Source: Chloroflexota bacterium
GTDB lineage: Bacteria > Chloroflexota > Ktedonobacteria > Ktedonobacterales > Ktedonobacteraceae
Direction: 5' to 3'
NCBI GenBank assembly: GCA_027316975.1
Contig: DAHVFL010000121.1
Location: forward strand, 1-10,981
DNA: 10,981 bases
Positions within the stretch are counted from its first letter, which is position 1, and every line of letters begins with the position of its first letter. Below the pieces are notes generated by a model. The model had not been told where the DNA came from. It did not search any database and worked only from the letters and a program-made list of their open reading frames with translations. A program made the translations under genes and the position numbers. Positions 1 to 5,621 of this stretch are shown one piece after another.

Positions 1-178
1 CGCCAATATTCACAGCCTTGAGGTTGAAATGATACGCTGTCACCTTCTGGATAGCGGTCTGCGCTTTTGTGATGAGCTGGCGCGCGTCAGGCGTTTTCGG
101 ACCCGAACTACTTCCTTCACAAGCGGCTAAGAGCAGTAACAAGACAAGCAAGAAGCCATAGGCGCGTCGTCTGAACAT
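1..178 (-). CDS. Putative lipoprotein, N-terminal part only
   Basis: The gene reads leftward and leaves the window, so only its first 59 codons are visible. The N-terminus is a textbook lipoprotein signal: arginines at 3-5, a hydrophobic run at about residues 8-17, and a lipobox LAAC with the lipidated cysteine at position 20. A short Ser/Gly linker follows. The mature start (DARQLITKAQ, then TAIQKVTAYHFNL) resembles the beginning of LppX/LprG-like, LolA-fold lipoproteins, which open with a helix and then a strand that begins the half-barrel. That family assignment is inferred from about 30 residues. The ATG at 178-176 has a strong ribosome site, GGGGGAG at 192-186, with a 7-base spacer. The product would sit on the outer face of the cytoplasmic membrane. 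Confidence 0.8.
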   Translation of the reverse strand, partial: MFRRRAYGFLLVLLLLLAACEGSSSGPKTPDARQLITKAQTAIQKVTAYHFNLKAVNIG

Positions 179-223
179 AAAAGCGCTCCCCCTTCAAAGA
201 CTTATTCTTTCTGTATGAAAAAC

Positions 224-234
224 ATTGTACCATA
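224..234 (-). promoter_or_regulatory. Extended -10 promoter for the left lipoprotein gene
   Basis: On the minus strand this reads TATGGTACAAT, that is TGn directly before the -10 hexamer TACAAT. It lies about 45 bp upstream of the ATG at 178, giving a predicted leader of roughly 40 bases that contains the ribosome site. No good -35 hexamer is visible at 16-18 bp, which fits an extended -10 promoter. The same word occurs upstream of five other genes in the window. Confidence 0.5.
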
Positions 235-315
235 CATTTGTGAAACAGGCTTTCTTGAGGTCCGTATAGATGATAGAGCTTAGCAAATAGGATGTACCAG
301 ATATTGAGAGATGCT

Positions 316-391
316 GGCTGTCATCCTGAGCGCAGCGAAGGATCTCGGTGTGCGGCGAGCCAGATCCTTCGCTGCGCTCAGGATGACAGCC
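316..391. repeat. Hairpin repeat, HPERSEG type, copy A
   Basis: Two perfectly complementary 30-base arms (316-345 and 362-391) flank a 16-base loop. The arm core reads TGTCATCCTGAGCGCAGCGA, then AGGATCT. Read in frame it gives the peptide CHPERSEGS, which I recognise from spuriously annotated ORFs in many environmental bacterial genomes. Related hairpins occur at 3977-4070 and 4317-4374. No transposase lies nearby, so it behaves like a small non-autonomous, REP-like or MITE-like repeat. It could also fold in RNA, but it lies between divergent genes and has no T-tract, so a terminator role is unlikely. Confidence 0.9.
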
Positions 392-532
392 CGGGCCTCT
401 CTCCAGTAGCGCCATGGGAGGTCTTCTTTCCAAACGCCTGAGGCTGCACGGCCAGGCAAGTTATGGATATATGGCCTGTACCTTTGTGCAGACTAGAACT
501 GGCCTTTTGGCTAAAGCCTTCGTTGGCTCCCA

Positions 533-543
533 TATGCTATAGT
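533..543 (+). promoter_or_regulatory. Extended -10 promoter for the SDR-queA operon
   Basis: The sequence TATGCTATAGT contains TGC followed by the -10 hexamer TATAGT at 538-543. The predicted start of transcription is near 550, about 40 bp before the ATG at 590. There is no clear -35 element at normal spacing. Confidence 0.5.
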
Positions 544-589
544 GACAACAAAATACAGAGAATCCTGCGTATAAAAAGGGGAACAGAAC

Positions 590-1285
590 ATGACATCACA
601 AACAACTCGTGCTGCTTTGATTACGGGGGCGTCGCGTGGGCTTGGGCTGGCGCTGGCTCGACGGCTGGCGACGGATGGGTGGCAGCTTATTATTGATGGG
701 CGTGGGGCGGACGCGCTTGAGGCGGCTCGCGTGGAACTGGCGCGACATACAAAAGTTGTGGCTATCGCGGGGGATGTGACCCGCGCGGGACACCGGCAGG
801 AACTGGCAAAGGCGGCGCAGGCGCTGGGCGGGTTGGATGCGCTGGTCAACAACGCCAGTTTGCTTGGGCCGAGTCCTCAGCCGTTGTTGCTGGAGTATCC
901 ACTTGAGACGCTGGAACAGGTCTATCGCACCAATGTGATTGCGCCGTTGGCGCTCATTCAGGCGTTGCAGCGCAGTTTGAAGCCGGGGGCGCGCATTCTC
1001 AATGTTACCAGCGACGCGGGAGTTGAGGGCTACCAGGGGTGGGGAGGGTATGGATCGAGCAAAGCGGCGCTGGAACAACTCTCGCATATCCTGGCGGCTG
1101 AAAATACAGCGTGGCGCGTCTACCGGGTTGATCCCGGCGATATGCGCACGCAGATGCACCAGGAAGCGTTTCCCGGCGAAGATATCAGTGATCGCCCACT
1201 GCCGGAGACGAGCGTGCCTGGACTGATCGAACTGCTGACTGGCGATCGACCGAGCGGGCGCTACATGGCCCGCTCGCTGCCATAA
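590..1285 (+). CDS. SDR family NAD(P)-dependent oxidoreductase
   Basis: A classical short-chain dehydrogenase/reductase of 231 residues with a full set of family motifs. The Rossmann glycine motif TGASRGLG is at 12-19, the adenine-pocket Asp is D62 (GDVT), and LVNNAS is at 85-90. The catalytic tetrad is N115, S141, Y154 and K158 (YGSSK). DPGDMRT at 181-187 matches the usual PG motif after strand 6. Arg38 in DGR at the end of the second strand suggests NADP(H) rather than NAD(H); this is an inference. The substrate cannot be read from sequence. The protein is cytosolic with no signal peptide. The ATG at 590 is preceded by AAGGGGA (576-582) at a 7-base spacing. The QueA-like gene follows after 19 bp on the same strand, so the two are probably co-transcribed. 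Nothing is missing or truncated. Confidence 0.93.
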   Translation: MTSQTTRAALITGASRGLGLALARRLATDGWQLIIDGRGADALEAARVELARHTKVVAIAGDVTRAGHRQELAKAAQALGGLDALVNNASLLGPSPQPLLLEYPLETLEQVYRTNVIAPLALIQALQRSLKPGARILNVTSDAGVEGYQGWGGYGSSKAALEQLSHILAAENTAWRVYRVDPGDMRTQMHQEAFPGEDISDRPLPETSVPGLIELLTGDRPSGRYMARSLP

Positions 1286-1304
1286 AGAAGGACCCTGAAC
1301 TAGC

Positions 1305-2435
1305 GTGAAAACACTGCTTCTTTCGCAGAATATACAAAACTCGACGCTGCCCTTTGTTTTGCCGCCGGAACTGGAGGCGGGCGAGCCGCCGGAGGCGCGC
1401 GGGCTGGCGCGTGACGAAGTGCGCCTGATGGTTTCGTACAGGGCCGGTGATCGCGTTATACATACACGGTTTCGCAATCTGCCGGAGTACCTGGAAGCGG
1501 GGGATGTGCTGGTAATCAATACGAGCGGAACGATGAACGCGGCATTACGCGCCATGCGAGCCGATGGTTCTGCCTGTGAATTACATCTTTCGACCCACAG
1601 GTCTGATGATAGCTGGACGGTCGAGATACGCCTGCCCGGCGAGAAAGGCACCACGCCTTTGTATGATGCTCATGCAGGAGAAACGCTACAATTGCCGGGC
1701 GGGGCAACCGCGACGTTACACGCGCCTTATACCCGTAAGATGGACGCGCGTCTACCAGTTTCGGAAGCGATGTCCTTTAGCAGCAAGCAGGAAAAGGGGC
1801 ATTACCGGCTGTGGCTGGCAAGGCTGCGCCTGCCCTGCGGCTGGCAAGATTACCTGGCGCGGTATGGCTTCCCTATTCGCTACTCCTATGTGCGGGAAAG
1901 CTGGCCCATCAGGTATTACCAGACAGTCTACGCGACCGAAACGGGCAGCGCGGAAATGCCCTCGGCTGGCCGCGCTTTTACACCCGAATTGATTACGCGG
2001 CTCGTCGCAAAAGGCGTAGTGATCGCGCCTCTGCTGTTGCATACGGGGGTTGCCAGCCTGGAAGAACACGAACCGCCCTACGAGGAGTTCTATCGCGTGC
2101 CCCTTGAAACCGCTCGCCTGGTCAATATGGCGCGCGAGAAGGGGAAACGGGTCATAGCGGTCGGCACAACGGTAGTGCGCGCGCTGGAAAGCGTAACCGG
2201 CAGGGCGGGAGTAACGTACTCCGGCGAGGGCTGGACGGAGCTGATGGTGACGCCACAACGCGGGATGCGAGCCGTCAATGCCATGCTCACGGGGCTGCAC
2301 GAACCACGCGCCACGCATATCGCCATGCTTGAAGCGTTGTGCGGTATGGAACACCTGAAAGTCACGTATCAAGAAGCGCTGCGCGAGCGTTACCTGTGGC
2401 ACGAGTTCGGCGATTTGCATTTGATTGTGCCGTGA
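1305..2435 (+). CDS. Divergent QueA-like SAM:tRNA ribosyltransferase-isomerase
   Basis: This 376-residue protein matches the whole length of the QueA family, whose canonical members transfer and isomerise the ribosyl part of S-adenosylmethionine onto 7-aminomethyl-7-deazaguanine in tRNA to make epoxyqueuosine. Recognisable blocks are YQTVYATETGS (205-215), LLHTGVASL (244-252), GTTVVRALES (287-296), TGLHEPRATH (329-338) and the C-terminal FGDLHLI (368-374). Several family signatures are altered: NDTRVxPARL is replaced by NTSGTMNAAL (72-81) and GLHF by GRAF (222-225). It therefore belongs to a divergent branch, and the queuosine role is not assured. No tgt, queG or other queuosine gene is in the window. 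The start is GTG at 1305, with GAAGGA at 1287-1292 and a 12-base spacer. It lies 19 bp after the SDR gene and ends 12 bp before a long hairpin. Confidence 0.88.
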   Translation: MKTLLLSQNIQNSTLPFVLPPELEAGEPPEARGLARDEVRLMVSYRAGDRVIHTRFRNLPEYLEAGDVLVINTSGTMNAALRAMRADGSACELHLSTHRSDDSWTVEIRLPGEKGTTPLYDAHAGETLQLPGGATATLHAPYTRKMDARLPVSEAMSFSSKQEKGHYRLWLARLRLPCGWQDYLARYGFPIRYSYVRESWPIRYYQTVYATETGSAEMPSAGRAFTPELITRLVAKGVVIAPLLLHTGVASLEEHEPPYEEFYRVPLETARLVNMAREKGKRVIAVGTTVVRALESVTGRAGVTYSGEGWTELMVTPQRGMRAVNAMLTGLHEPRATHIAMLEALCGMEHLKVTYQEALRERYLWHEFGDLHLIVP

Positions 2436-2446
2436 TAGAAAAGTAT

Positions 2447-2506
2447 ATATATGCAAAGACACGCCAGGTCCGGGCAAGCCCGGCCCTGGCGTGTCTTTGC
2501 ATATAT
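2447..2506. terminator. Long hairpin, probable bidirectional terminator
   Basis: Twenty-two perfectly paired bases (2447-2468 with 2485-2506) are followed inward by one mismatch and five more pairs (2470-2474 with 2479-2483) around the loop CAAG. It begins 12 bp after the queA-like stop codon and its right end touches the TGA (2508-2506) of a leftward small ORF. That position suits a shared terminator for convergent transcripts. The A/T ends are alternating TATATA rather than a T-run, so termination is inferred, not certain. It could instead be a transcript-stabilising hairpin or a repeat. Confidence 0.65.
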
Positions 2507-2634
2507 CATGGAAGTGTTTCGGGTAAATCGAAATCGATGGAGCTTTCGCACAGGCGGTCGAGTTCTGCTACTACGGCGACGTGGGCCGGGTGCGGGTGAT
2601 GAGCATGGAAGTGCGCTTCGTCTATAAAGCGCAT
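2506..2634 (-). CDS. Small His-rich hypothetical protein (42 aa)
   Basis: An ATG-to-TGA frame of 42 codons that I do not recognise. The peptide begins MRFIDEAHFHAHH, with six histidines between residues 8 and 18, followed by a short helix-like stretch (VAVVAELDRLCES) and an acidic tail (SIDFDLPE). The cluster of histidines suggests metal binding, which is only a guess. In favour of a real gene: mostly G/C-ending codons like the neighbours, a natural protein-like composition, an in-frame TGA just upstream that fixes the ATG as the first possible start, and a stop codon lying on the end of a strong hairpin. Against: no clear ribosome site; GGAGAGG is about 20 bases upstream, beyond normal spacing. 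It lies 13 bp after another small ORF, so the two may be translated together. Confidence 0.45.
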   Translation of the reverse strand: MRFIDEAHFHAHHPHPAHVAVVAELDRLCESSIDFDLPETLP

Positions 2635-2647
2635 ATCTCAGAACCGC

Positions 2648-2761
2648 TCATCGCCTCTCCTGCTCCACATGCCACAGGTAAAACGGGCCGCATCCTGGAC
2701 CATGTAATACCTCCCAGTGTTCTTCGTCGCGGCGGCCATGATTATAAAACGTAATGCGCAC
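2648..2761 (-). CDS. Small hypothetical protein (37 aa from GTG)
   Basis: An unrecognised frame that reads MRITFYNHGR then RDEEHWEVLH, GPGCGPFYLW and a charged tail. The aromatic and charged composition and the absence of long low-complexity stretches look like a folded mini-domain. The best start is uncertain. GTG at 2761-2759 gives 37 residues; an upstream ATG at 2854 would give 68, but that extension is less protein-like. No convincing ribosome site precedes either. The frame ends 13 bp before the 42-residue ORF on the same strand, and both run toward the hairpin at 2447-2506. They could be two small genes or remnants of one longer gene. The opposite strand carries no gene here. Confidence 0.4.
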   Translation of the reverse strand: MRITFYNHGRRDEEHWEVLHGPGCGPFYLWHVEQERR

Positions 2762-2882
2762 CCTGCACGTATTCTTAGTGCGCAGGCATAAATCTGCTGC
2801 CTGTCGCGTTATTCTAGTATGTAAGATAGATGTAATGGAGTACGCATATGCCATTCAAACGATAGAAAGGATGGCTGCATTC

Positions 2883-3914
2883 ATGTTGCAGAGACAAAAC
2901 CCGAAAATGCCTCATTTTTCATTGAGGCGGCTCCTGTTTGGTGGCCTGGGTGGTGGAGTCGGGCTGGTGGCTGCCATTTTCGCGGTGTCATTGTATATTG
3001 TTGAAACGATTATACGGCCTCAGAAACGCACTTTTCTTGATGCATATAAGTTTAGCCCTTATGAATTAGATTTGCCAGCCGAAGAGATTTTGTTCTCCTC
3101 GACGGACGGCAAACACAAAGTGAGTGGATGGTATATTCCCAGTCCTGGCGCGACGACGACGGTGATTGTCTCTCCTGGCTATCGTACCCTTAAAGCAGAT
3201 GTGTTGGGTATCGCGACGTTTGTATGGCGAGCCGGACATAATGTGCTGGCCTTCGAGTATCACGGGCATGGCATGGATGTGGGTACGTCAATCACGCTTG
3301 GTTACAGCGAGATTAACGATTTTCTGGGAGCGGTGGCTTATGCAAAGGAACGCTCGCCTGAGACGCGGCTGGGTGTAATAGCGTATTCGATGGGCGCGGC
3401 AGTCGCCATCATGGGAACGGCTCGCACCAATCACGTCGAAGCGCTGGTAGCAGACAGCGCCTTCGCAACGCACACAGGCGTGGTTGATTTTCACTTTCGC
3501 CGCGTGTTCCACCTGCCTTCGACTATGGTGGCATGGATGGCCGATAATCTCCTAAGTTTGCGCGCGGGCTATCGTTTTCACCAGGTGGAACCGCTGCGCG
3601 ATATCGCTAAAATCACGCCCCGTCCTATCCTGAGCATTCAGGGCGGCAAAGATTCAATCGTTGATCCGCGTGATGCGTCCTTGCTCTTCGCGGCAGCGCA
3701 GGAACCAAAGGAAATCTGGCTGTTGCCCAATGCCGATCACTGTGGATCGTACTTTGAGGACCGCGTGGCATATGTGAACAAAATCGTCAATTTCTTCGAC
3801 CTGCATCTAAAAAATATGCCACAGTTGCGTTTGATGGATACAACACCAGCAGGCGAGAACGAGAACGAACCGGAGAGAACGCCGGGACAAGATGGATGGC
3901 AGGCAGCGTCGTAA
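2883..3914 (+). CDS. Membrane-anchored alpha/beta hydrolase
   Basis: A serine hydrolase of the alpha/beta fold, 343 residues from the chosen start. After a short basic N-terminus there is one membrane helix (about 18-41), and the hydrolase domain follows, presumably outside the membrane. The oxyanion-hole region is SPGYRT (97-102). EYHGHGMD (125-132) is the usual loop after strand 4. The nucleophile elbow is AYSMG with Ser169, the acid is Asp257 (GGKDSIVDP), and the base is His286 (ADHCGS). The layout resembles FrsA/BEM46-like hydrolases of unknown substrate. The tail (from about 322) is polar and probably disordered. The frame is open from an ATG at 2754, but the ATG at 2883 has AAAGGA (2866-2871) at an 11-base spacing, and the region upstream of it is not protein-like. 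ATGs at 2835 and 2871 are alternatives. It stands alone and converges with rnz. Confidence 0.88.
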   Translation: MLQRQNPKMPHFSLRRLLFGGLGGGVGLVAAIFAVSLYIVETIIRPQKRTFLDAYKFSPYELDLPAEEILFSSTDGKHKVSGWYIPSPGATTTVIVSPGYRTLKADVLGIATFVWRAGHNVLAFEYHGHGMDVGTSITLGYSEINDFLGAVAYAKERSPETRLGVIAYSMGAAVAIMGTARTNHVEALVADSAFATHTGVVDFHFRRVFHLPSTMVAWMADNLLSLRAGYRFHQVEPLRDIAKITPRPILSIQGGKDSIVDPRDASLLFAAAQEPKEIWLLPNADHCGSYFEDRVAYVNKIVNFFDLHLKNMPQLRLMDTTPAGENENEPERTPGQDGWQAAS

Positions 3915-3976
3915 CCGTATATGATAGGCGGGAGCTTGCCCGGAAGCGTTCATGTCTCATCAAGGACGAGGAAGCC

Positions 3977-4070
3977 TGTCATCCTGAGCGCAGCGAAGGA
4001 TCTCGTCACGGGCGAATCAGCTCCTTCGCTGCGCTCAGAGCCTGCCCTGAACGCAGTGAAGGCATGACAC
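3977..4070. repeat. Hairpin repeat, HPERSEG type, composite copy B
   Basis: The left arm (3977-4003) is identical to 27 bases of the copy at 316-391. Its inner 16 bases (3985-4000) pair with 4022-4037. The right side then departs: instead of GATGACA it continues AGAGCCTGCCCTGAACGCAG and TGAAGGCATGACAC, which is the arm-loop-arm pattern of the copy at 4317-4374 read on the other strand. Only the outer TGTCAT (3977-3982) and ATGACA (4064-4069) close the structure. It looks like a recombination product of two variants of the family. Confidence 0.8.
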
Positions 4071-4107
4071 TCGGATCTCCATCCTTGCGGGGGAAAGATA
4101 CGGTAGA

Positions 4108-4227
4108 TTGTAGAGACGCGATAAATCGCGTCCGCTCACGCCGACACTCGCCAACGCGGACGCGATTTATCCCGTCCGCTCACGCCGACACTCGCCAACG
4201 CGGACGCGATAAATCGCGTCCCTACAA
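4108..4227. repeat. Tandem array, 44-bp period, with inverted ends
   Basis: Two full 44-bp units (4115-4158, 4159-4202) and a partial third (from 4203) each start with the near-palindrome GACGCGATAAATCGCGTCC, or a variant with TTTATCC. The remaining unit (GCTCACGCCGACACTCGCCA then ACGCG) is identical in the two full copies. The outside ends are inverted: TTGTAGAGACGCG at the left and CGCGTCCCTACAA at the right. A word of this kind, (TTGTAGGG)ACGCGATTTATCGCGTCC, is familiar as a dispersed repeat in environmental genomes. The between-palindrome sequence is identical, so this is not a CRISPR array. Confidence 0.85.
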
Positions 4228-4274
4228 TTCCCTGCAAGGACGGAGAGCCTGACACTCGACACCAAGCCGGGATT

Positions 4275-4420
4275 GCCTTTCACTGGTAGGTTTTTTACAA
4301 CAGGCAGTCGCCAGAGGTGTCATCCCTTCACTGCGTTCAGGGGGCAGGCTCTGAGCGCAGTGAAGGGATGACACTTCCCAGCTAGCCGGTTTTTGTCTGA
4401 AAAACCTACCAGTGAAAGGC
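4275..4420. repeat. Nested inverted-repeat element (MITE-like)
   Basis: The outer arms are a perfect 21-bp inverted repeat, GCCTTTCACTGGTAGGTTTTT (4275-4295; one base over twenty, so taken as GCCTTTCACTGGTAGG plus five T) with its complement at 4400-4420. A bulge allows three further pairs outside it. Within the 104-bp interior sits a second hairpin (4317-4340 with 4351-4374, one mismatch) of the HPERSEG family. The word GATTGCC flanks the whole at 4271-4277 and 4424-4430, although the left copy overlaps the arm, so a target duplication is only a possibility. There is no coding capacity. It sits 21 bp past the rnz stop codon. Confidence 0.8.
4317..4374. repeat. Hairpin repeat, HPERSEG type, copy C
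   Basis: Twenty-four-base arms (4317-4340 and 4351-4374, one mismatch) around the loop GGGGCAGGCT. The arm GTGTCATCCCTTCACTGCG is a variant of the arm in copy A, with TTCACTGCG in place of TTCGCTGCG-type sequence. Its complement resembles the right half of copy B. It lies wholly inside the outer inverted repeat 4275-4420. Confidence 0.8.
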
Positions 4421-4441
4421 CAAGATTGCCCCCGCCCCGGC

Positions 4442-5353
4442 TCAGCCGGCGGGATAATCGAGCGTTATTACCATGCCATCGCGGGCGGCGCGAGTGTTTG
4501 CAAAGACACTTCGCGCCGCTTTTTCTGCATAAGATAGATCGTAGATTTTGGGGCTGAAGTGCGTGAGGATGAGGCTATGCGCGCCAGCCGCCACCGCGAT
4601 ACCGGCGGATTCTGCCGCCAGCATGTGCGCATTGGCTTTCGCCAGGGGCAGGTCGGCAGGATCGTCGTACATACTTTCGCAGATGAGCAGGTCAACATCG
4701 TTCGCAAATTCGGCAAGTTGGCGCGTGGGGCGCGTGTCAGTGATAAAGGCAAAGGAGATACCACGCCGGGGCGGACCAAGCACGCTGTCGGGTGTGAAGG
4801 TTTGCCCGTTGAATTCGACGCTCTGTCCGTGTTGCAGGCGCGACCAGAATTGCACGGGTAGGCCTGACGCCTTTGCTTGCTCAGGCAAAAACTCGCGGTT
4901 GCGTGGCAGCTCGATGCGATAGGCCAGGCAGGGGACGCCGTGCGCGGCTGATACGCAGGAAGCGCGCAAATTGCCGGGCAGCGCGAATTGCTCGCCGCTG
5001 CGCAATTCGTGCATGTGGACGGGGAATGGGAGGTCGGGCGCGACGCGCCGCAGACCTTCGATGATATAGCTCATGCCGCGCGGCCCGTAGATATGCAGTG
5101 GTTCAGTGCGTCCAGCGTGCGCGACCATGAAGAGCACGCCGGGCAAGCCCAGTACGTGATCGGCATGCATGTGCGTGAAGCAAATGGCTCCCAACTGGCG
5201 AAAACCCCAGCCCAGCGCTTTCCAGGGAACCTGCGTTCCCTCGCCACAATCCAGCAGTATCAGCGATGAGCCGCTGCGCACCAGCGCGCACGACAACCAG
5301 CGTCCCGGCATGGGCATCATGCCGCACGTTCCCAACATACAAATATCAATCAC
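4442..5353 (-). CDS. rnz: Ribonuclease Z (tRNA 3'-processing endonuclease)
   Basis: A full-length short-form RNase Z (303 residues; family usually about 300), the metallo-beta-lactamase-fold enzyme that cuts tRNA precursors just after the discriminator base. It has the complete zinc-ligand set: HMHADH gives H61, H63, D65 and H66, then H138 (AAHGVPCLAYRIE), D206 (ITDTRP) and H265 (LTHFSP). H243 (ANAHML) matches the conserved catalytic His of the family. DCGEGTQ (35-41) and GPRGM (90-94) are further family marks. The exosite region around residues 150-190 is present. Translation starts at GTG (5353), with AAGGA (5368-5364) at a 10-base spacing. It lies 17 bp after the gene for a small membrane protein on the same strand, and the two share an upstream promoter. 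The product is cytosolic. Nothing is missing. Confidence 0.95.
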   Translation of the reverse strand: MIDICMLGTCGMMPMPGRWLSCALVRSGSSLILLDCGEGTQVPWKALGWGFRQLGAICFTHMHADHVLGLPGVLFMVAHAGRTEPLHIYGPRGMSYIIEGLRRVAPDLPFPVHMHELRSGEQFALPGNLRASCVSAAHGVPCLAYRIELPRNREFLPEQAKASGLPVQFWSRLQHGQSVEFNGQTFTPDSVLGPPRRGISFAFITDTRPTRQLAEFANDVDLLICESMYDDPADLPLAKANAHMLAAESAGIAVAAGAHSLILTHFSPKIYDLSYAEKAARSVFANTRAARDGMVITLDYPAG

Positions 5354-5370
5354 GACAATCGGTTCCTTAC

Positions 5371-5553
5371 CTACATGTTATTCTGGTATGCCCAGGCCAG
5401 GGCGACGATAAGCGCGGAAAGCGCCAGTACCGTGCTCAAGGCGATACTGATGATATAAAATGGGATATCCCCCAGCAACAGAAATACGGCGAAGATTATC
5501 CAGAATGCTGCGAAGATGGCTATAAGATATTTCCAGGTCTGTCTGCGCTGCAT
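5371..5553 (-). CDS. Small two-helix membrane protein (60 aa)
   Basis: A 60-residue protein with a short basic start (MQRRQTWK) and two hydrophobic helices at about 9-28 and 31-55, joined by the tight turn GDIP. The tail is AYQNN. I do not recognise a family. Hydropathy alone supports an inner-membrane location with both ends on the same side, probably cytoplasmic given the arginines and lysine at the N-terminus. The ATG at 5553 has GGAG (5565-5562) at an 8-base spacing, and an extended -10 promoter lies about 40 bp further up. It is the first gene of an operon with rnz, 17 bp apart. The pairing gives no obvious functional link. Confidence 0.72.
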   Translation of the reverse strand: MQRRQTWKYLIAIFAAFWIIFAVFLLLGDIPFYIISIALSTVLALSALIVALAWAYQNNM

Positions 5554-5591
5554 TGAGTATGCTCCAGTGCGATAGTCATCTATATGGGGAT

Positions 5592-5602
5592 ATCATACCA
5601 TA
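5592..5602 (-). promoter_or_regulatory. Extended -10 promoter for the rnz operon
   Basis: On the minus strand this reads TATGGTATGAT (TGG then -10 TATGAT). The predicted transcription start is near 5585, about 32 bp before the ATG at 5553. Its first eight bases form an inverted repeat with the promoter facing the other way at 5638-5648. Confidence 0.5.
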
Positions 5603-5606
5603 ATGC

Positions 5607-5621
5607 AGGAGCAATGCTCCT
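5607..5621. promoter_or_regulatory. Short dyad between divergent promoters
   Basis: AGGAGC-AAT-GCTCCT is a perfect 6-bp inverted repeat with a 3-base centre. It lies between the two divergent -10 elements and would overlap the upstream regions of both. A repressor or activator controlling both operons could bind here. The dyad is short and may be chance. Confidence 0.25.

Larger units (their letters stand above)
179..589. other. 411-bp divergent intergenic region
   Basis: This gap separates the leftward lipoprotein gene from the rightward SDR gene. It holds a candidate promoter for each (224-234 and 533-543) and one long hairpin repeat (316-391). The open frames across it are read out of the repeat and have no ribosome site, so I call no gene here. 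Confidence 0.7.
3915..4441. other. 527-bp repeat-filled convergent intergenic region
   Basis: Between the 3' ends of the hydrolase gene and rnz lie three kinds of repeat in order: an HPERSEG hairpin (3977-4070), a 44-bp-period tandem array (4108-4227) and a nested inverted-repeat element (4275-4420). The one open frame across it (about 3896-4252, +) translates repeats and overlaps the hydrolase end, so I call no gene. Confidence 0.8.

Noticed and set aside
194..433. 79-codon frame on the minus strand containing HPERSEG
   Set aside because: It is a translation of the hairpin repeat and its flanks, with no ribosome site; such ORFs are a common annotation artefact.
596..1654. 352-codon open frame on the minus strand
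   Set aside because: It lies opposite the SDR and QueA-like genes, both of which have intact family motifs. Its peptide is Arg/Ser/Pro-rich without domain signals, typical of an antisense shadow in GC-rich DNA.
1752..2477. 241-codon open frame on the minus strand
   Set aside because: Antisense to the QueA-like gene, with no ribosome site and no recognisable domain; it also runs out of the terminator hairpin.
2506..2761. One gene broken by a frameshift
   Set aside because: The two small frames are separated by 13 bases with stop codons bounding each, and no single base change obviously joins them into a family I know. Two small ORFs remain the simpler reading, at low confidence.
4108..4227. 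Possible short CRISPR array
   Set aside because: There are only two and a half units, the sequence between palindromes is identical rather than unique, and no cas gene is near.
3896..4252. 118-codon frame on the plus strand across the repeats
   Set aside because: It overlaps the hydrolase gene end and then translates two repeat families; composition and context do not support a protein.
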